A stretch of DNA of 64,000 nucleotides from an uncultured Burkholderiales bacterium (GTDB taxonomy: Bacteria; Pseudomonadota; Gammaproteobacteria; Burkholderiales; Burkholderiaceae): positions 21,473 to 85,472 of the forward strand of contig CAMLJY010000021.1 in NCBI GenBank assembly GCA_946480465.1, in the 5' to 3' direction. Under the pieces are notes generated by a model, which worked only from the letters and a program-made list of their open reading frames with translations, ran no database searches and was not told the origin of the DNA. Position numbers and translations under genes: made by a program. Of the stretch, positions 54,222 to 62,045 are shown one piece after another. How positions within the stretch are numbered: the stretch's first letter is position 1; the number at the start of each line of letters is the position of its first letter.

Positions 54222-55358
54222 TCAGCTCAGCAGGTTGCGGTCGGTCTCTTCGATGGCCTTCTTGACCATCGCCACCACCTGGCCCAGCATCGACACGTCC
54301 GACTGCAGCGCCTGCAGCTTCGCCTGGTCCTCGGGGTTCACGTTCTTCGGATCCTTGCCCATCTTCTTGGCCAGCTCGGTGGCCTCGTCCTGCTTCTCCT
54401 TCATGATGGCCGCGAGCATGATGCCGATCTCGCGGTAGCTCATGTTCTCCAGGTTCGGGATGTGCGACGAGCGCACGCCGCCGGCCGCGTCGAGCGCTCC
54501 GGGGTTGGGCACCATTCCCGCCGCCGAGCCTGCGGGCGCGTTGCGCAGCGCCTGTGCCGTTTGCTGCGCCTGGGCCACGTTGGAAGCGATGTTCGACAGC
54601 GCCCGGTCCACCGCCGGAATGCCGGTGCCGGTTGCAGCCGCGGCCTTGGCCTTGGCCGCCGCGTCGGCCTTCTCGGCCGCGTCGATCGCCTTCTGGTCGG
54701 CATAGACAAGCGCCTTGGCCTTCCCGTCCATCACCAGGAAGCCCAGGCCGTTGTTGATGGCCGTCTTGCTGCCGTCGCGCTCGGTGTTGTTCTCCACGTA
54801 GCGCACGCCGTCGTCGGTCGCACGGTCCAGCGCGCCGCCGCTGCCGCGGTACTCGCTGACGGTGAAGTCCTTGGTATTGGCCTTGTCCGGCGCCACGCCG
54901 GTGACCACCGCGCCGTAGTCGCCGGCGGTGATGGTGAACTTGTCGACGTAGTTGACGCCGTTCTTCAGGTCGGTCATGCCCAGCGTGATCTTCACGCCGC
55001 CGAACTCGAAGGTGCTGTCGCGCTTCAAGTCGCCGAAGTGGATTTCCTTGGATTCGCCGGTCTTCGCGTCCTTGATCCAGTAGCGGCCGTGCGGGTCACC
55101 CCAGATCTCGTATTGCTCGCCGGTGGCCTTGTTGTCGATCTTGACCGAGCCGCTGGTGGTGACGGCGACCTTGATGCCGTCGTTCACGCCGCCGGTCTCG
55201 AAGTTGACCGCGCTCTTCGACGCGCTGGTGATGCGGGCATTGAACTGGTCGAGTTCGCCCGGCTGGCGCATGCCGCCGAGCTTCACGGCGCCCTCCATCT
55301 GGTCGAGGTTGAGGAAGGCGGTCCGCTTCAGCGATTCGCTGGTGTTCACGATGCTCAT
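54222..55358 (-). CDS. GDPH-motif protein resembling DUF1521 autocleaving type III substrates
   Basis: 378 residues from ATG at 55358, with GGAGCAGGACC ahead. No Sec signal; N-terminus MSIVNTSESLKRTAFLNLDQ. Residues ~60-165 hold a beta-rich domain with YEIWGDPHGRYWIKD, then FEFGGVKITLGM and KFTITAGDYGAVVTGV, resembling the DUF1521 metal-inducible autocleavage domain of NopE-type effectors, where cleavage falls in GD-PH; vWF-D domains share GDPH but their Cys pattern is absent. A linker rich in Ala/Lys and a helical C-terminus (~300-378, MLAAIMKEKQDEATELAKKM) follow. Codon GC is lower than in neighbours. Probably a secreted T3SS protein. Confidence 0.7.
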   Translation of the reverse strand: MSIVNTSESLKRTAFLNLDQMEGAVKLGGMRQPGELDQFNARITSASKSAVNFETGGVNDGIKVAVTTSGSVKIDNKATGEQYEIWGDPHGRYWIKDAKTGESKEIHFGDLKRDSTFEFGGVKITLGMTDLKNGVNYVDKFTITAGDYGAVVTGVAPDKANTKDFTVSEYRGSGGALDRATDDGVRYVENNTERDGSKTAINNGLGFLVMDGKAKALVYADQKAIDAAEKADAAAKAKAAAATGTGIPAVDRALSNIASNVAQAQQTAQALRNAPAGSAAGMVPNPGALDAAGGVRSSHIPNLENMSYREIGIMLAAIMKEKQDEATELAKKMGKDPKNVNPEDQAKLQALQSDVSMLGQVVAMVKKAIEETDRNLLS

Positions 55359-55474
55359 GGTCCTGCTCCGGTGGTGGGTGGGGGTGCCTGCTTGGCGTGG
55401 CGGCGATCACTTGATCTCGCCTGGGCCGCAGTACACCAGCGGCCGCCGCGGAAATCACGATCGGCCGTGCCCTA

Positions 55475-55492
55475 GCTCGGGTGCGCCCGAGC
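55475..55492 (-). promoter_or_regulatory. GCTNGGGN4CCCNAGC dyad (copy d)
   Basis: GCTCGGGTGCGCCCGAGC; 8 of 9 arm positions pair. About 117-134 bases ahead of the GDPH-protein gene. Confidence 0.65.
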
Positions 55493-55575
55493 CGCCGCTC
55501 TTCAGCCCGGGCGCAGCGGTGCCAAGTCGCCGAAAGCAGCGGCGCCGTGCGATTGCGCACACGCTGATCCATGAC

Positions 55576-55593
55576 GCTAGGGCCGGCCCCAGC
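55576..55593 (+). promoter_or_regulatory. GCTNGGGN4CCCNAGC dyad (copy h)
   Basis: GCTAGGGCCGGCCCCAGC, about 115-132 bases before the substrate-binding-protein gene; with copy d it marks both sides of a divergent promoter region. Confidence 0.55.
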
Positions 55594-55707
55594 CTGCGCA
55601 CGCGGGGGCCTTGCTGCTGTACTGGCCGGGCTGTCCAACCGGCACCGAAGGCTGCAGTCCGCCCACGCCGGAGCGGGCCCTCGGTACCTCTTCCGGAGAC
55701 CCCTGCC

Positions 55708-56832
55708 ATGAACCGTCGCCAGGCCTTGCATTCCCTGGGCGCAGCCTCGTCCGCGCTGGCCTTTCCAGCCGTGCATGCGGCGCCCGCGCCACGCGTATTG
55801 ATCGGCCAGTCCGCCGCGCTGAGCGGCCCGGCCGCGCAGCTGGGCATCCAGTTCCGCGCCGGCGCGCAGCTGTACTTCGAGCGCCTGAACGCCCAGGGTG
55901 GCGTGCACGGCCGCCGGGTGGAACTGCGCACGCTGGACGACGGCTACGAGCCCGAGCGCTGCGCCGCCAACACGCGCCGGCTGATCGACGAGGAGGCGTT
56001 TGCGCTCTTCGGCTACATCGGCACGCCCACCTCGATGGCCGCGCTGCCGCTGGTGACGAAGCATGCGGTGCCCTTCGTCGCACCGTTCACCGGCGCGCAG
56101 GGCCTGCGCGAGCCTTTCAACCCCAACGTCTTTCATGTGCGGGCCTCGTACTTCGACGAGACGGCGCGCATCGTCAACCAGCTGTATGCGGTGGGCATGC
56201 GCCGCATCGCCGTGTTCCACCAGAACGACAGCTACGGCCAGGCCGGCCTGGCCGGCGTGGTGCGCGCGCTGGCCACCCGCCAGGCCGTGCCGGTGGCCAC
56301 CGGCACGGTGGAGCGCAACACCGTCGAGGTGGCCGAGGCGGTCAAGCGCATCGTCGCCGCGTCGCCCGACGGCATCGTGCAGGTCAGCGCCTACCGCAGC
56401 TGCGCGGCCTTCATCCGCGAGGCGCGGCGCGCCGGCACCGGCGCGCAGTTCTGCAACGTCTCCTTCGTCGGCACCGCGGCGCTGGCGAAGGAGCTGGGGC
56501 CCGACGCGCGCGGCGTGGTGGTGAGCCAGGTGATGCCCTATCCCTTCGCGCCCAAGATCCCGCTGGCGGCGGACTTCCTGAAGGCCGCGGCCCAGGCCGG
56601 CGTGGACGTGAACTACAGCAGCATGGAAGGCTTCGTCGCCGCCAAGCTGCTGGCCGAAGGCCTGCGGCGTGCCGGACCCAACGCCACGCGCGCGGCCCTG
56701 GTCGCGGCGCTGGAGGGCCTGCGCGACCACGACCTGGGCGGCTACTTCGTCGACTTCGGGCCGGCCAAGCGCGGCGGCTCGTCCTACGTCGACCTGACCA
56801 TCCTGACGAACGAAGGACGCGTGCGCCAGTGA
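55708..56832 (+). CDS. ABC-type amino-acid substrate-binding protein (LivJ-like)
   Basis: 374 residues from ATG at 55708, GGAG upstream. A signal peptide (MNRRQALHSLGAASSALAFPAVHA) is followed by a type I periplasmic-binding fold of the branched-chain amino acid group: IGQSAALSGPAAQLGIQFRAGAQLYFE, TLDDGYEPERCAANTRRLI, FGYIGTPTSMAALPLV, and hinge FVGTAALAKELG. No permease or ATPase gene is near, so it is an orphan binding protein that may serve a distant transporter or act as a sensor. It lies among T3SS-linked genes with the dyad upstream. Confidence 0.9.
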   Translation: MNRRQALHSLGAASSALAFPAVHAAPAPRVLIGQSAALSGPAAQLGIQFRAGAQLYFERLNAQGGVHGRRVELRTLDDGYEPERCAANTRRLIDEEAFALFGYIGTPTSMAALPLVTKHAVPFVAPFTGAQGLREPFNPNVFHVRASYFDETARIVNQLYAVGMRRIAVFHQNDSYGQAGLAGVVRALATRQAVPVATGTVERNTVEVAEAVKRIVAASPDGIVQVSAYRSCAAFIREARRAGTGAQFCNVSFVGTAALAKELGPDARGVVVSQVMPYPFAPKIPLAADFLKAAAQAGVDVNYSSMEGFVAAKLLAEGLRRAGPNATRAALVAALEGLRDHDLGGYFVDFGPAKRGGSSYVDLTILTNEGRVRQ

Positions 56833-56857
56833 GCAGGGTCTCGCGGCCGGCGCGCCG

Positions 56858-57256
56858 TCAGAACCGGCACTTCGTCTCCAGCTTGATTTCGTCCGGCAGC
56901 GGGTGCTGCAGCGTCATGCCCTGCAGCCTCAGCTTGAACCTGCAGGGCCCGGCGCTGGTGCCGGGGCTGAAGCGGGGACGTCCGTTCTCGGTGGTGAAGC
57001 CCAGCCGGGACAGCGTGGACCCCAGTCCGTCCTGCCCCGCCGCTGCGGCCGCCATCGGCGCGTGGCGCGCCGACGCGCCGGCCGGATCCTGGTCGTGCGG
57101 CAGACGCGTGCCAGGGAATGCCTGGGCCAGCGGATCAGCGAATGCGCCGTGGCCGCTGCCGTGCGTGGGACCGGCGGGCGCCTGGTCGAAGAAGCCATCC
57201 GGCTCCTGCGGCGCGCGCGGCATGTTCAGGCTGACGGAGGACGTGATGCGTGTCAT
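56858..57256 (-). CDS. Hypothetical Pro-rich protein, candidate type III substrate
   Basis: 132 residues from ATG at 57256, with CAGGAGC ahead; an in-frame open stretch upstream has no ribosome site. It is hydrophilic: MTRITSSVSLNMPRAPQEPD, then Gly/His/Pro-rich sequence, and a small basic C-terminal part (CRFKLRLQGMTLQHPLPDEI). No signal peptide, membrane helix or known domain. The dyad lies 77-94 bases upstream. N-terminal composition and context suggest a T3SS substrate; this is inference. Confidence 0.55.
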   Translation of the reverse strand: MTRITSSVSLNMPRAPQEPDGFFDQAPAGPTHGSGHGAFADPLAQAFPGTRLPHDQDPAGASARHAPMAAAAAGQDGLGSTLSRLGFTTENGRPRFSPGTSAGPCRFKLRLQGMTLQHPLPDEIKLETKCRF

Positions 57257-57332
57257 GGGGGCTCCTGGGCTGGGGCCGTCCGCGGGGGGAAGGCCGGTGC
57301 CGCATTGGGCCTGGGCCTGCCACGGGGTGCCA

Positions 57333-57350
57333 GGTGGGGCGTGCCCCAGC
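57333..57350 (-). promoter_or_regulatory. GCTNGGGN4CCCNAGC dyad (copy e)
   Basis: GGTGGGGCGTGCCCCAGC, ahead of the minus-strand gene starting at 57256. Confidence 0.55.
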
Positions 57351-57549
57351 GCGTGGGGCGCCGCGCCGCGGCGGCTCACTCCTCCTCGCGGCGGCTGGGC
57401 AGGGCGTGGCGGGTGGGGTGGGGGCGGTGCATGGGAAGGCGATGCATTTGGGAATGGATGGAATGCAGGGTTGGCATCGCTGCAGTCTATTCAGAATCGA
57501 TTGTGTTTCAATCGGCCGCGCCGGAAATGAAACCTGTCATTCCATCGCA

Positions 57550-57566
57550 ATTCCGTCAAACGGAAT
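57550..57566 (+). promoter_or_regulatory. Perfect inverted repeat upstream of the IclR gene
   Basis: ATTCCGT-CAA-ACGGAAT, 44 bases before the ATG, inside an unusually AT-rich stretch. A likely operator for the IclR protein itself. Confidence 0.6.
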
Positions 57567-57609
57567 CGTTGGCGCAAATGGAGGAGATTGATTCCGGAAG
57601 AAGGAAACG

Positions 57610-58458
57610 ATGATGAATGAGGCATTGCGCGCCGGCAGCCTGCCGCGGGCCTTCATGATCCTGCGGCACTTGGCGCGGCAAGCTCCGCGGGGTGCCCGCG
57701 TGACGCAGATCGCCAAGGACCTGGGCCTGACGCAGACCACCGCCCATCGCGTGCTGCAGGCCCTGGTGGCCGAAGGCGTGGTGCAGCAGGACGAACGCAC
57801 GCGCCACTATGGACTGAGCCTGGAATTCTTCGCGCTGGCGGCCCGTGCCGGCGACATGATGGGCCTGCGCAGCCTGTGCCGGCCCGTGCTGCTGCGCCTG
57901 TTGGCCAGCCTGGGCGACACCGTGTACCTGCTGGTGCGCAGCGGCTTCGATGCCATCTGCCTCGACTGCGGCGAAGGACCGTGGCCCGTGCGTTCGCTCA
58001 CAGGCGGCGTCGGCGGTCGCGTGGCGCTGGGCCTGGGGCAGGGGGCGATGGCGATCCTGGCCTTCCTGCCCGAGGACGAGCGCGAGGTGGTGATGCAGTA
58101 CAACCTGCCACGCTTGCGTGCACAGGGCGATTTCGACGAGGTCTCGTTGCGCACCGAGATCGAGCAGACGCGCCGGCTCGGCTACAGCGCCTGCGACACC
58201 GGCCTGATCGAAGGCGTGGCGGGGCTGGCGGTGCCAGTGCTCGACGCGCAGGGACGCGGCATCGCGGCCATCAGCGTGGGCGCGCCCAGCGCGCGCCTCG
58301 GCCCCGATCGCCTGCCGACCGTGGCCGCCCTGGTGCAGCGCGAAGCCCGCGCGCTGGCGGCGCGCGTCAATCCATTCGATCCCACCCTGCGCCCGCCCGC
58401 GCACGGCCTGGATGCCGGCGGTGCATTGGGTGCTGAATTTGAATTGGCACGGCTTTGA
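57610..58458 (+). CDS. IclR family transcriptional regulator
   Basis: 282 residues from ATG at 57610, AGAAGGAAAC upstream. The winged HTH (~8-70) reads SLPRAFMILRHLARQAPRGARVTQIAKDLGLTQTTAHRVLQALVAEGVVQ (pattern start shown by SLPRAFMILRHLARQ). The IclR effector domain (~80-255) includes GDTVYLLVRSGFDAICLDC and GVAGLAVPVLDAQGRGIAAISVGAP. Members bind small aromatic or keto acids. No catabolic operon is adjacent, so its target may be the T3SS-region genes or the flanking LysR; its own promoter has a perfect dyad. Confidence 0.93.
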   Translation: MMNEALRAGSLPRAFMILRHLARQAPRGARVTQIAKDLGLTQTTAHRVLQALVAEGVVQQDERTRHYGLSLEFFALAARAGDMMGLRSLCRPVLLRLLASLGDTVYLLVRSGFDAICLDCGEGPWPVRSLTGGVGGRVALGLGQGAMAILAFLPEDEREVVMQYNLPRLRAQGDFDEVSLRTEIEQTRRLGYSACDTGLIEGVAGLAVPVLDAQGRGIAAISVGAPSARLGPDRLPTVAALVQREARALAARVNPFDPTLRPPAHGLDAGGALGAEFELARL

Positions 58459-58541
58459 CGCAATCGACGGGAGACGATTCCAGCGCTCATCCATTTGGGT
58501 GGCTTTCATTACCATTGGTTTGAAATGGCGTACCGGCAGTT

Positions 58542-59492
58542 ATGGAACGCGTTGAATCATCGGATCGGGACGGGCCTGAACATTTCGTGGCGCGGCGCAT
58601 GACGCTGCGCCATGCCCGGGTGCTGCTGGCGGTGCTGGAGGCCGGTGACCTGCAGGGGGCCGCCGAGCGGCTGAACGTCACGCAGCCGGCCGTCAGCAAG
58701 GCGCTGACGGAAATGGAAGAAGGGCTGGGTGCCCCGCTCTTTGCCGGCAACCGGCGCCACCAGCGCCCCACCGCGCTGTGCGTGCGCCTGGCCGCCGCCG
58801 CGCGCGCGCTGGAAGCCAACGTGCGGCGCGCTGCCGAAGAAATCGGCGCGGTGGCGCGCGGCGCGGCGGGCGAGCTGCTGATCGGCGCCAGCAATGTGGC
58901 GCTGATCCGCCTGGTTCCGCAGGCCATCGCGCTGATGCAGCGCGAGTTTCCGCGCCTGAACCTGAACGTCATCTCCCACCCCGTGCCGCGGATGTTCGAC
59001 GAACTGCGCGCCGGCCGCATCGACGTGCTGGTGGCGCGCGCGCCCTTTCACGTGCCGCCCGGCGACCTGTGCACCACCGGGCTCGGCGACATCCCGGAGG
59101 TGGTGGTGGCCAGCGTCTCGCATCCGCTGTCGTCGGCCCGGCGCCTGACCTGGGAAGCCGCCTGCGGATCGGCCTGGCTGTGGCCGCTGAAAGGCACGCG
59201 CAAGCGCGACCTGCAGGACCGCTTCTGGCGCCGCCAGGGCCTGCCGAGGCCGGACAGCGTGATCGAGGTCGGGGACACCGCACTGTCGCTGTCGCTGCTG
59301 CAGGGCAACCCGATGTTCGCGGTGCTGCCGCTGCACAGCGCCCAGATGGCCGAGCGCTTCGGCATTGCGCGCATCGTGTCGCTGAAGGTCGACCTGCCGC
59401 TGGGCGACCTGTCGATGTGGCACGTGCTGGAGCCGCAGGGCGAGGTGGTGCAGCGGTTCAAGGCCATCGTGCTGGGCGTGGTGAGCGCCTGA
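58542..59492 (+). CDS. LysR family regulator (paralogue 2)
   Basis: 316 residues from ATG at 58542. HTH at ~20-75 (TLRHARVLLAVLEAGDLQGAAERLNVTQPAVSKAL pattern) and a LysR substrate domain (~100-310). It is a close paralogue of the regulator at 50082, sharing FVARRMTLRHARVLLAVLEA, WLWPLKGTRKR and FWRRQGLPRP, but lacks that protein's N-terminal leader and has no lux-box-like site. It follows the IclR gene by 83 bases on the same strand. The two LysR genes bracket the sctU/effector block. Confidence 0.92.
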   Translation: MERVESSDRDGPEHFVARRMTLRHARVLLAVLEAGDLQGAAERLNVTQPAVSKALTEMEEGLGAPLFAGNRRHQRPTALCVRLAAAARALEANVRRAAEEIGAVARGAAGELLIGASNVALIRLVPQAIALMQREFPRLNLNVISHPVPRMFDELRAGRIDVLVARAPFHVPPGDLCTTGLGDIPEVVVASVSHPLSSARRLTWEAACGSAWLWPLKGTRKRDLQDRFWRRQGLPRPDSVIEVGDTALSLSLLQGNPMFAVLPLHSAQMAERFGIARIVSLKVDLPLGDLSMWHVLEPQGEVVQRFKAIVLGVVSA

Positions 59493-59514
59493 TGCGCCGG
59501 CCGGGGCGGCCCCA

Positions 59515-59532
59515 GCTGGGGCCTGCCCCAAG
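59515..59532 (+). promoter_or_regulatory. GCTNGGGN4CCCNAGC dyad (copy f)
   Basis: GCTGGGGCCTGCCCCAAG, 62-79 bases before the caspase-like gene. Confidence 0.55.
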
Positions 59533-59593
59533 GTGGCAAGGCGGAGGATCGATGCTCCACTGGCGGCATCGTCCATGAACCCGGGCCCTTCCG

Positions 59594-60844
59594 ATGACGC
59601 TGCGCCTGTCCGCCGTCCCTTCCCGTTCTGCCGCCGCACTTGATACTGCACAAGATAAGCGGCCTCCGCAGCCCAACGACGAGATCCTGCTGGTCGGCAT
59701 GAACCCGACCGGCCATGCCACCGAGCTGCAGGCGCTGCGCCGCCTCGGCGTGCCGGTGGTGGTCGTCGGCGATGCCGGCGACGGTGCGCAGGACAGCATC
59801 GAGGTGGGCGGCCGGCGGCTCGACCTGCGCACCAACGCCGGCCTGGGCGCCTTCCGGACCAGCCTGATGCAGCATCAGCGCCTGCCGGCCGACCAGGCGG
59901 GCCGCGTGGCCGATGCCGTCGCCCGCACCCCTGACGGTGCGAAGGACGAGATGGCCCGCATTGCGCAGGTGTGGGCGGGCGCTGAACGCGGCGGCAGCCT
60001 GCCTTCGCGGCTGCTGCTGTCGGGCCACCACGGCGACAGAGGCGTCTACGGCGACGGCAACGGCACGCTGCAGTGGGACGCGCTGGAGCGCCTGGCCGCC
60101 GCGCTGCCGGCCGCGGCCGCGCGCGTCGAGGACGTGCACCTCAGCGCCTGCTACAGCGCCGGCGACGAACAGCGCCAGCGCCTGCAGCGCATGTTCCCGA
60201 ACCTGGCGACGGTGTGGGGCTACCGCCAGCAGGCCCCGTCGGCCGCCGGCGGCGCACCGGCGCACCACCGCGTGTGGGAAAAGGCCACGCGCGGCACCGG
60301 AGGCGACCTGGCCGGAACCGGCGCCGCGCTGGGTGCAGCCAGCGCCGTGGAAGCCTACCGGATAAAAGACGCGTCCGCCACACGTGGCCGGCCGCTGGCC
60401 GAGGTCCTCCGCAGCGTGGAGCGCGGGCAGGGCGTGTTCGACGCTCACCACAGCGGCCGCTCGGTCGCGGGCAACCCGCATGCCGGCCCGCTGCGCGCGC
60501 ACTACGACCAGGTGCAGGCCGCGCTGCAGCACCCGGACCTGGGCGCGGCGGAGCGCACCGCGCTGCAGCAGCGCCGCGACGCCACCATCCGGCTGCTGTA
60601 CTACCCGAATGCCGCGCAGCGCTTTGCCGAGGCGAATGCCGCGCGCATCGAGCGTGGATTCACCGCCGTCGGCCTGCCGCCGCCGGACTTCGGCCGGCTG
60701 AACCGCCGCGAAGCGCTGGACGCCATCGAGCGTTTCGAGGCGGCTGCGGCGACCAACCGGCCGTCCGCCGCGCGCGATCTGTGGCCGGCGCTGCAGGGCC
60801 TGCGCGACCTGGCCCCCGAACACCTGCCCAACGGCTGGCTGTAG
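59594..60844 (+). CDS. Caspase-like (clan CD type) candidate type III effector
   Basis: 416 residues. No Sec signal; N-terminus MTLRLSAVPSRSAAALDTAQ is Ser/Ala-rich. Residues ~28-200 look like a caspase/gingipain-type fold: strand-rich start (ILLVGMNPTGH, VPVVVVGDAGDG), then a His-Gly motif LLLSGHHG (His145/146) and a Cys motif VHLSACYSAG (Cys186), matching the spacing of the clan CD His-Cys dyad. The C-terminal ~200 residues are helical with no known domain. Dyad copy f is upstream; the porin-domain gene follows by 33 bases. Protease activity is inferred from motifs only. Confidence 0.65.
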   Translation: MTLRLSAVPSRSAAALDTAQDKRPPQPNDEILLVGMNPTGHATELQALRRLGVPVVVVGDAGDGAQDSIEVGGRRLDLRTNAGLGAFRTSLMQHQRLPADQAGRVADAVARTPDGAKDEMARIAQVWAGAERGGSLPSRLLLSGHHGDRGVYGDGNGTLQWDALERLAAALPAAAARVEDVHLSACYSAGDEQRQRLQRMFPNLATVWGYRQQAPSAAGGAPAHHRVWEKATRGTGGDLAGTGAALGAASAVEAYRIKDASATRGRPLAEVLRSVERGQGVFDAHHSGRSVAGNPHAGPLRAHYDQVQAALQHPDLGAAERTALQQRRDATIRLLYYPNAAQRFAEANAARIERGFTAVGLPPPDFGRLNRREALDAIERFEAAAATNRPSAARDLWPALQGLRDLAPEHLPNGWL

Positions 60845-60877
60845 CGCCTGCCGCTTCCTCCCCCAAGGAGCCCCCTC

Positions 60878-61795
60878 ATGAAAGTCTCGCTGAACACCTG
60901 GTCCCCGCCCACGGCGCCCGCACCCGAGCCGGCGCCTGCGTCCACGCCGCCGGCCGCGTCACTGACGGGTTATGGATCCGTCAACGTCGGCATCGGCGCC
61001 GACAGTGCCGCCCCCGGCCGGAAGTGGCAGACGAGCAATGCCGCGTTCCCCAACACGCTGGGGCTGAAGGGCGAGCTGCCGCTCGGCGGCAAGGCGACCG
61101 CCTTCTTCCAGGTCGAGCACCGCGCCGGCCCGGACCTGGCCTTCAAGCCCTACACGCAGGTGGTGGGCCTGCGCCACCCGGACGCCGGCGAATTGAAGTT
61201 CGGCCGCCAGGACGGCCCGCTGCGCGCGGTGACGCCCGACGCCTTCGGCGGCGACACGGTGGGCGGGCGCGGCGAACGGCGCGCCGGCGCGGGCGACCGC
61301 TACAGCAGCGGCGTGGTCTACACCGCGCCCAAGCACCGCGGCGTCACCGCCAGCGTGGGCGTGGCGCTGCCGGATGCCGAGACGCCGCGCACCGGCGTGG
61401 CCGCGACGGTGAAGTACGAGCGCGATGCGGTGACGCTGGCTGCCGGCGTGGCGCAGCGCTCCAACGGCGACCGGGCCATCGCCGCGGGCGCCACGTGGAA
61501 GCTGGACGGCGGCGCACAGGTGATGGCGGCCGTGGCCCACAACGACGGCCACCGCAGCGGCCTGCAGCGCAGCACGCTGGACGTGGGCGCCGTGCTGCCG
61601 GTGAGCGAGGACGCGAGCGTGCGCGTGAAATACAACGTGGACCGCCACGACGGCGGCACCACGCAGCACGCCGGCGTGGGCTACTGGCACAAGCTCGGCG
61701 AGGACACCCTGCTGTACGCCAACGCCGGCGCGCAGTTCGGCGGCGGGTCCGACCCCGGCGTGGCAGTGGACGCGGGCTTGCGCATCACCTTCTGA
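60878..61795 (+). CDS. Porin-domain protein without a signal peptide
   Basis: 305 residues from ATG at 60878, AAGGAG upstream. From residue ~29 it follows the betaproteobacterial porin pattern (SLTGYGSVNVGIGADS, TLGLKGELPLGGKATAFFQVEH, VVGLRHPDAGELKFGRQDGPL, YSSGVVYTAP) with alternating beta strands and a C-terminal Phe (VDAGLRITF) typical of outer-membrane barrel signals. The N-terminus, however, is MKVSLNTWSPPTAPAPEPAP, with no hydrophobic core, so Sec export is not expected. Shared transcript with the caspase-like gene suggests T3SS delivery; alternatively the true start was lost. Confidence 0.75.
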   Translation: MKVSLNTWSPPTAPAPEPAPASTPPAASLTGYGSVNVGIGADSAAPGRKWQTSNAAFPNTLGLKGELPLGGKATAFFQVEHRAGPDLAFKPYTQVVGLRHPDAGELKFGRQDGPLRAVTPDAFGGDTVGGRGERRAGAGDRYSSGVVYTAPKHRGVTASVGVALPDAETPRTGVAATVKYERDAVTLAAGVAQRSNGDRAIAAGATWKLDGGAQVMAAVAHNDGHRSGLQRSTLDVGAVLPVSEDASVRVKYNVDRHDGGTTQHAGVGYWHKLGEDTLLYANAGAQFGGGSDPGVAVDAGLRITF

Positions 61796-62045
61796 CGGGC
61801 CTCGCCGGGCCATGGGACCCCGGCGAACACCGACTGGCCTGACGAGAAACACCGTTGCGACCGACCGTTGAAAATCATCAGGCTCAATCCACGCGAGATT
61901 CAGGACGCTGCCCCGCAGCCAGCGCTTCGATGACAAGGACATCGCCGCCCTGGGCCAGCACGGGGGTCGGCCGGCCGATGCCGCGTCCAACCCAATCCCC
62001 CCGCAGCTGAGCGACTTCAAGCGCAGCGCACCCACGCGAAGGCCC

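Noticed and set aside
54222..55358. vWF-D domain as the source of the GDPH motif
   Set aside because: The paired cysteines expected around GDPH in vWF-D are missing.
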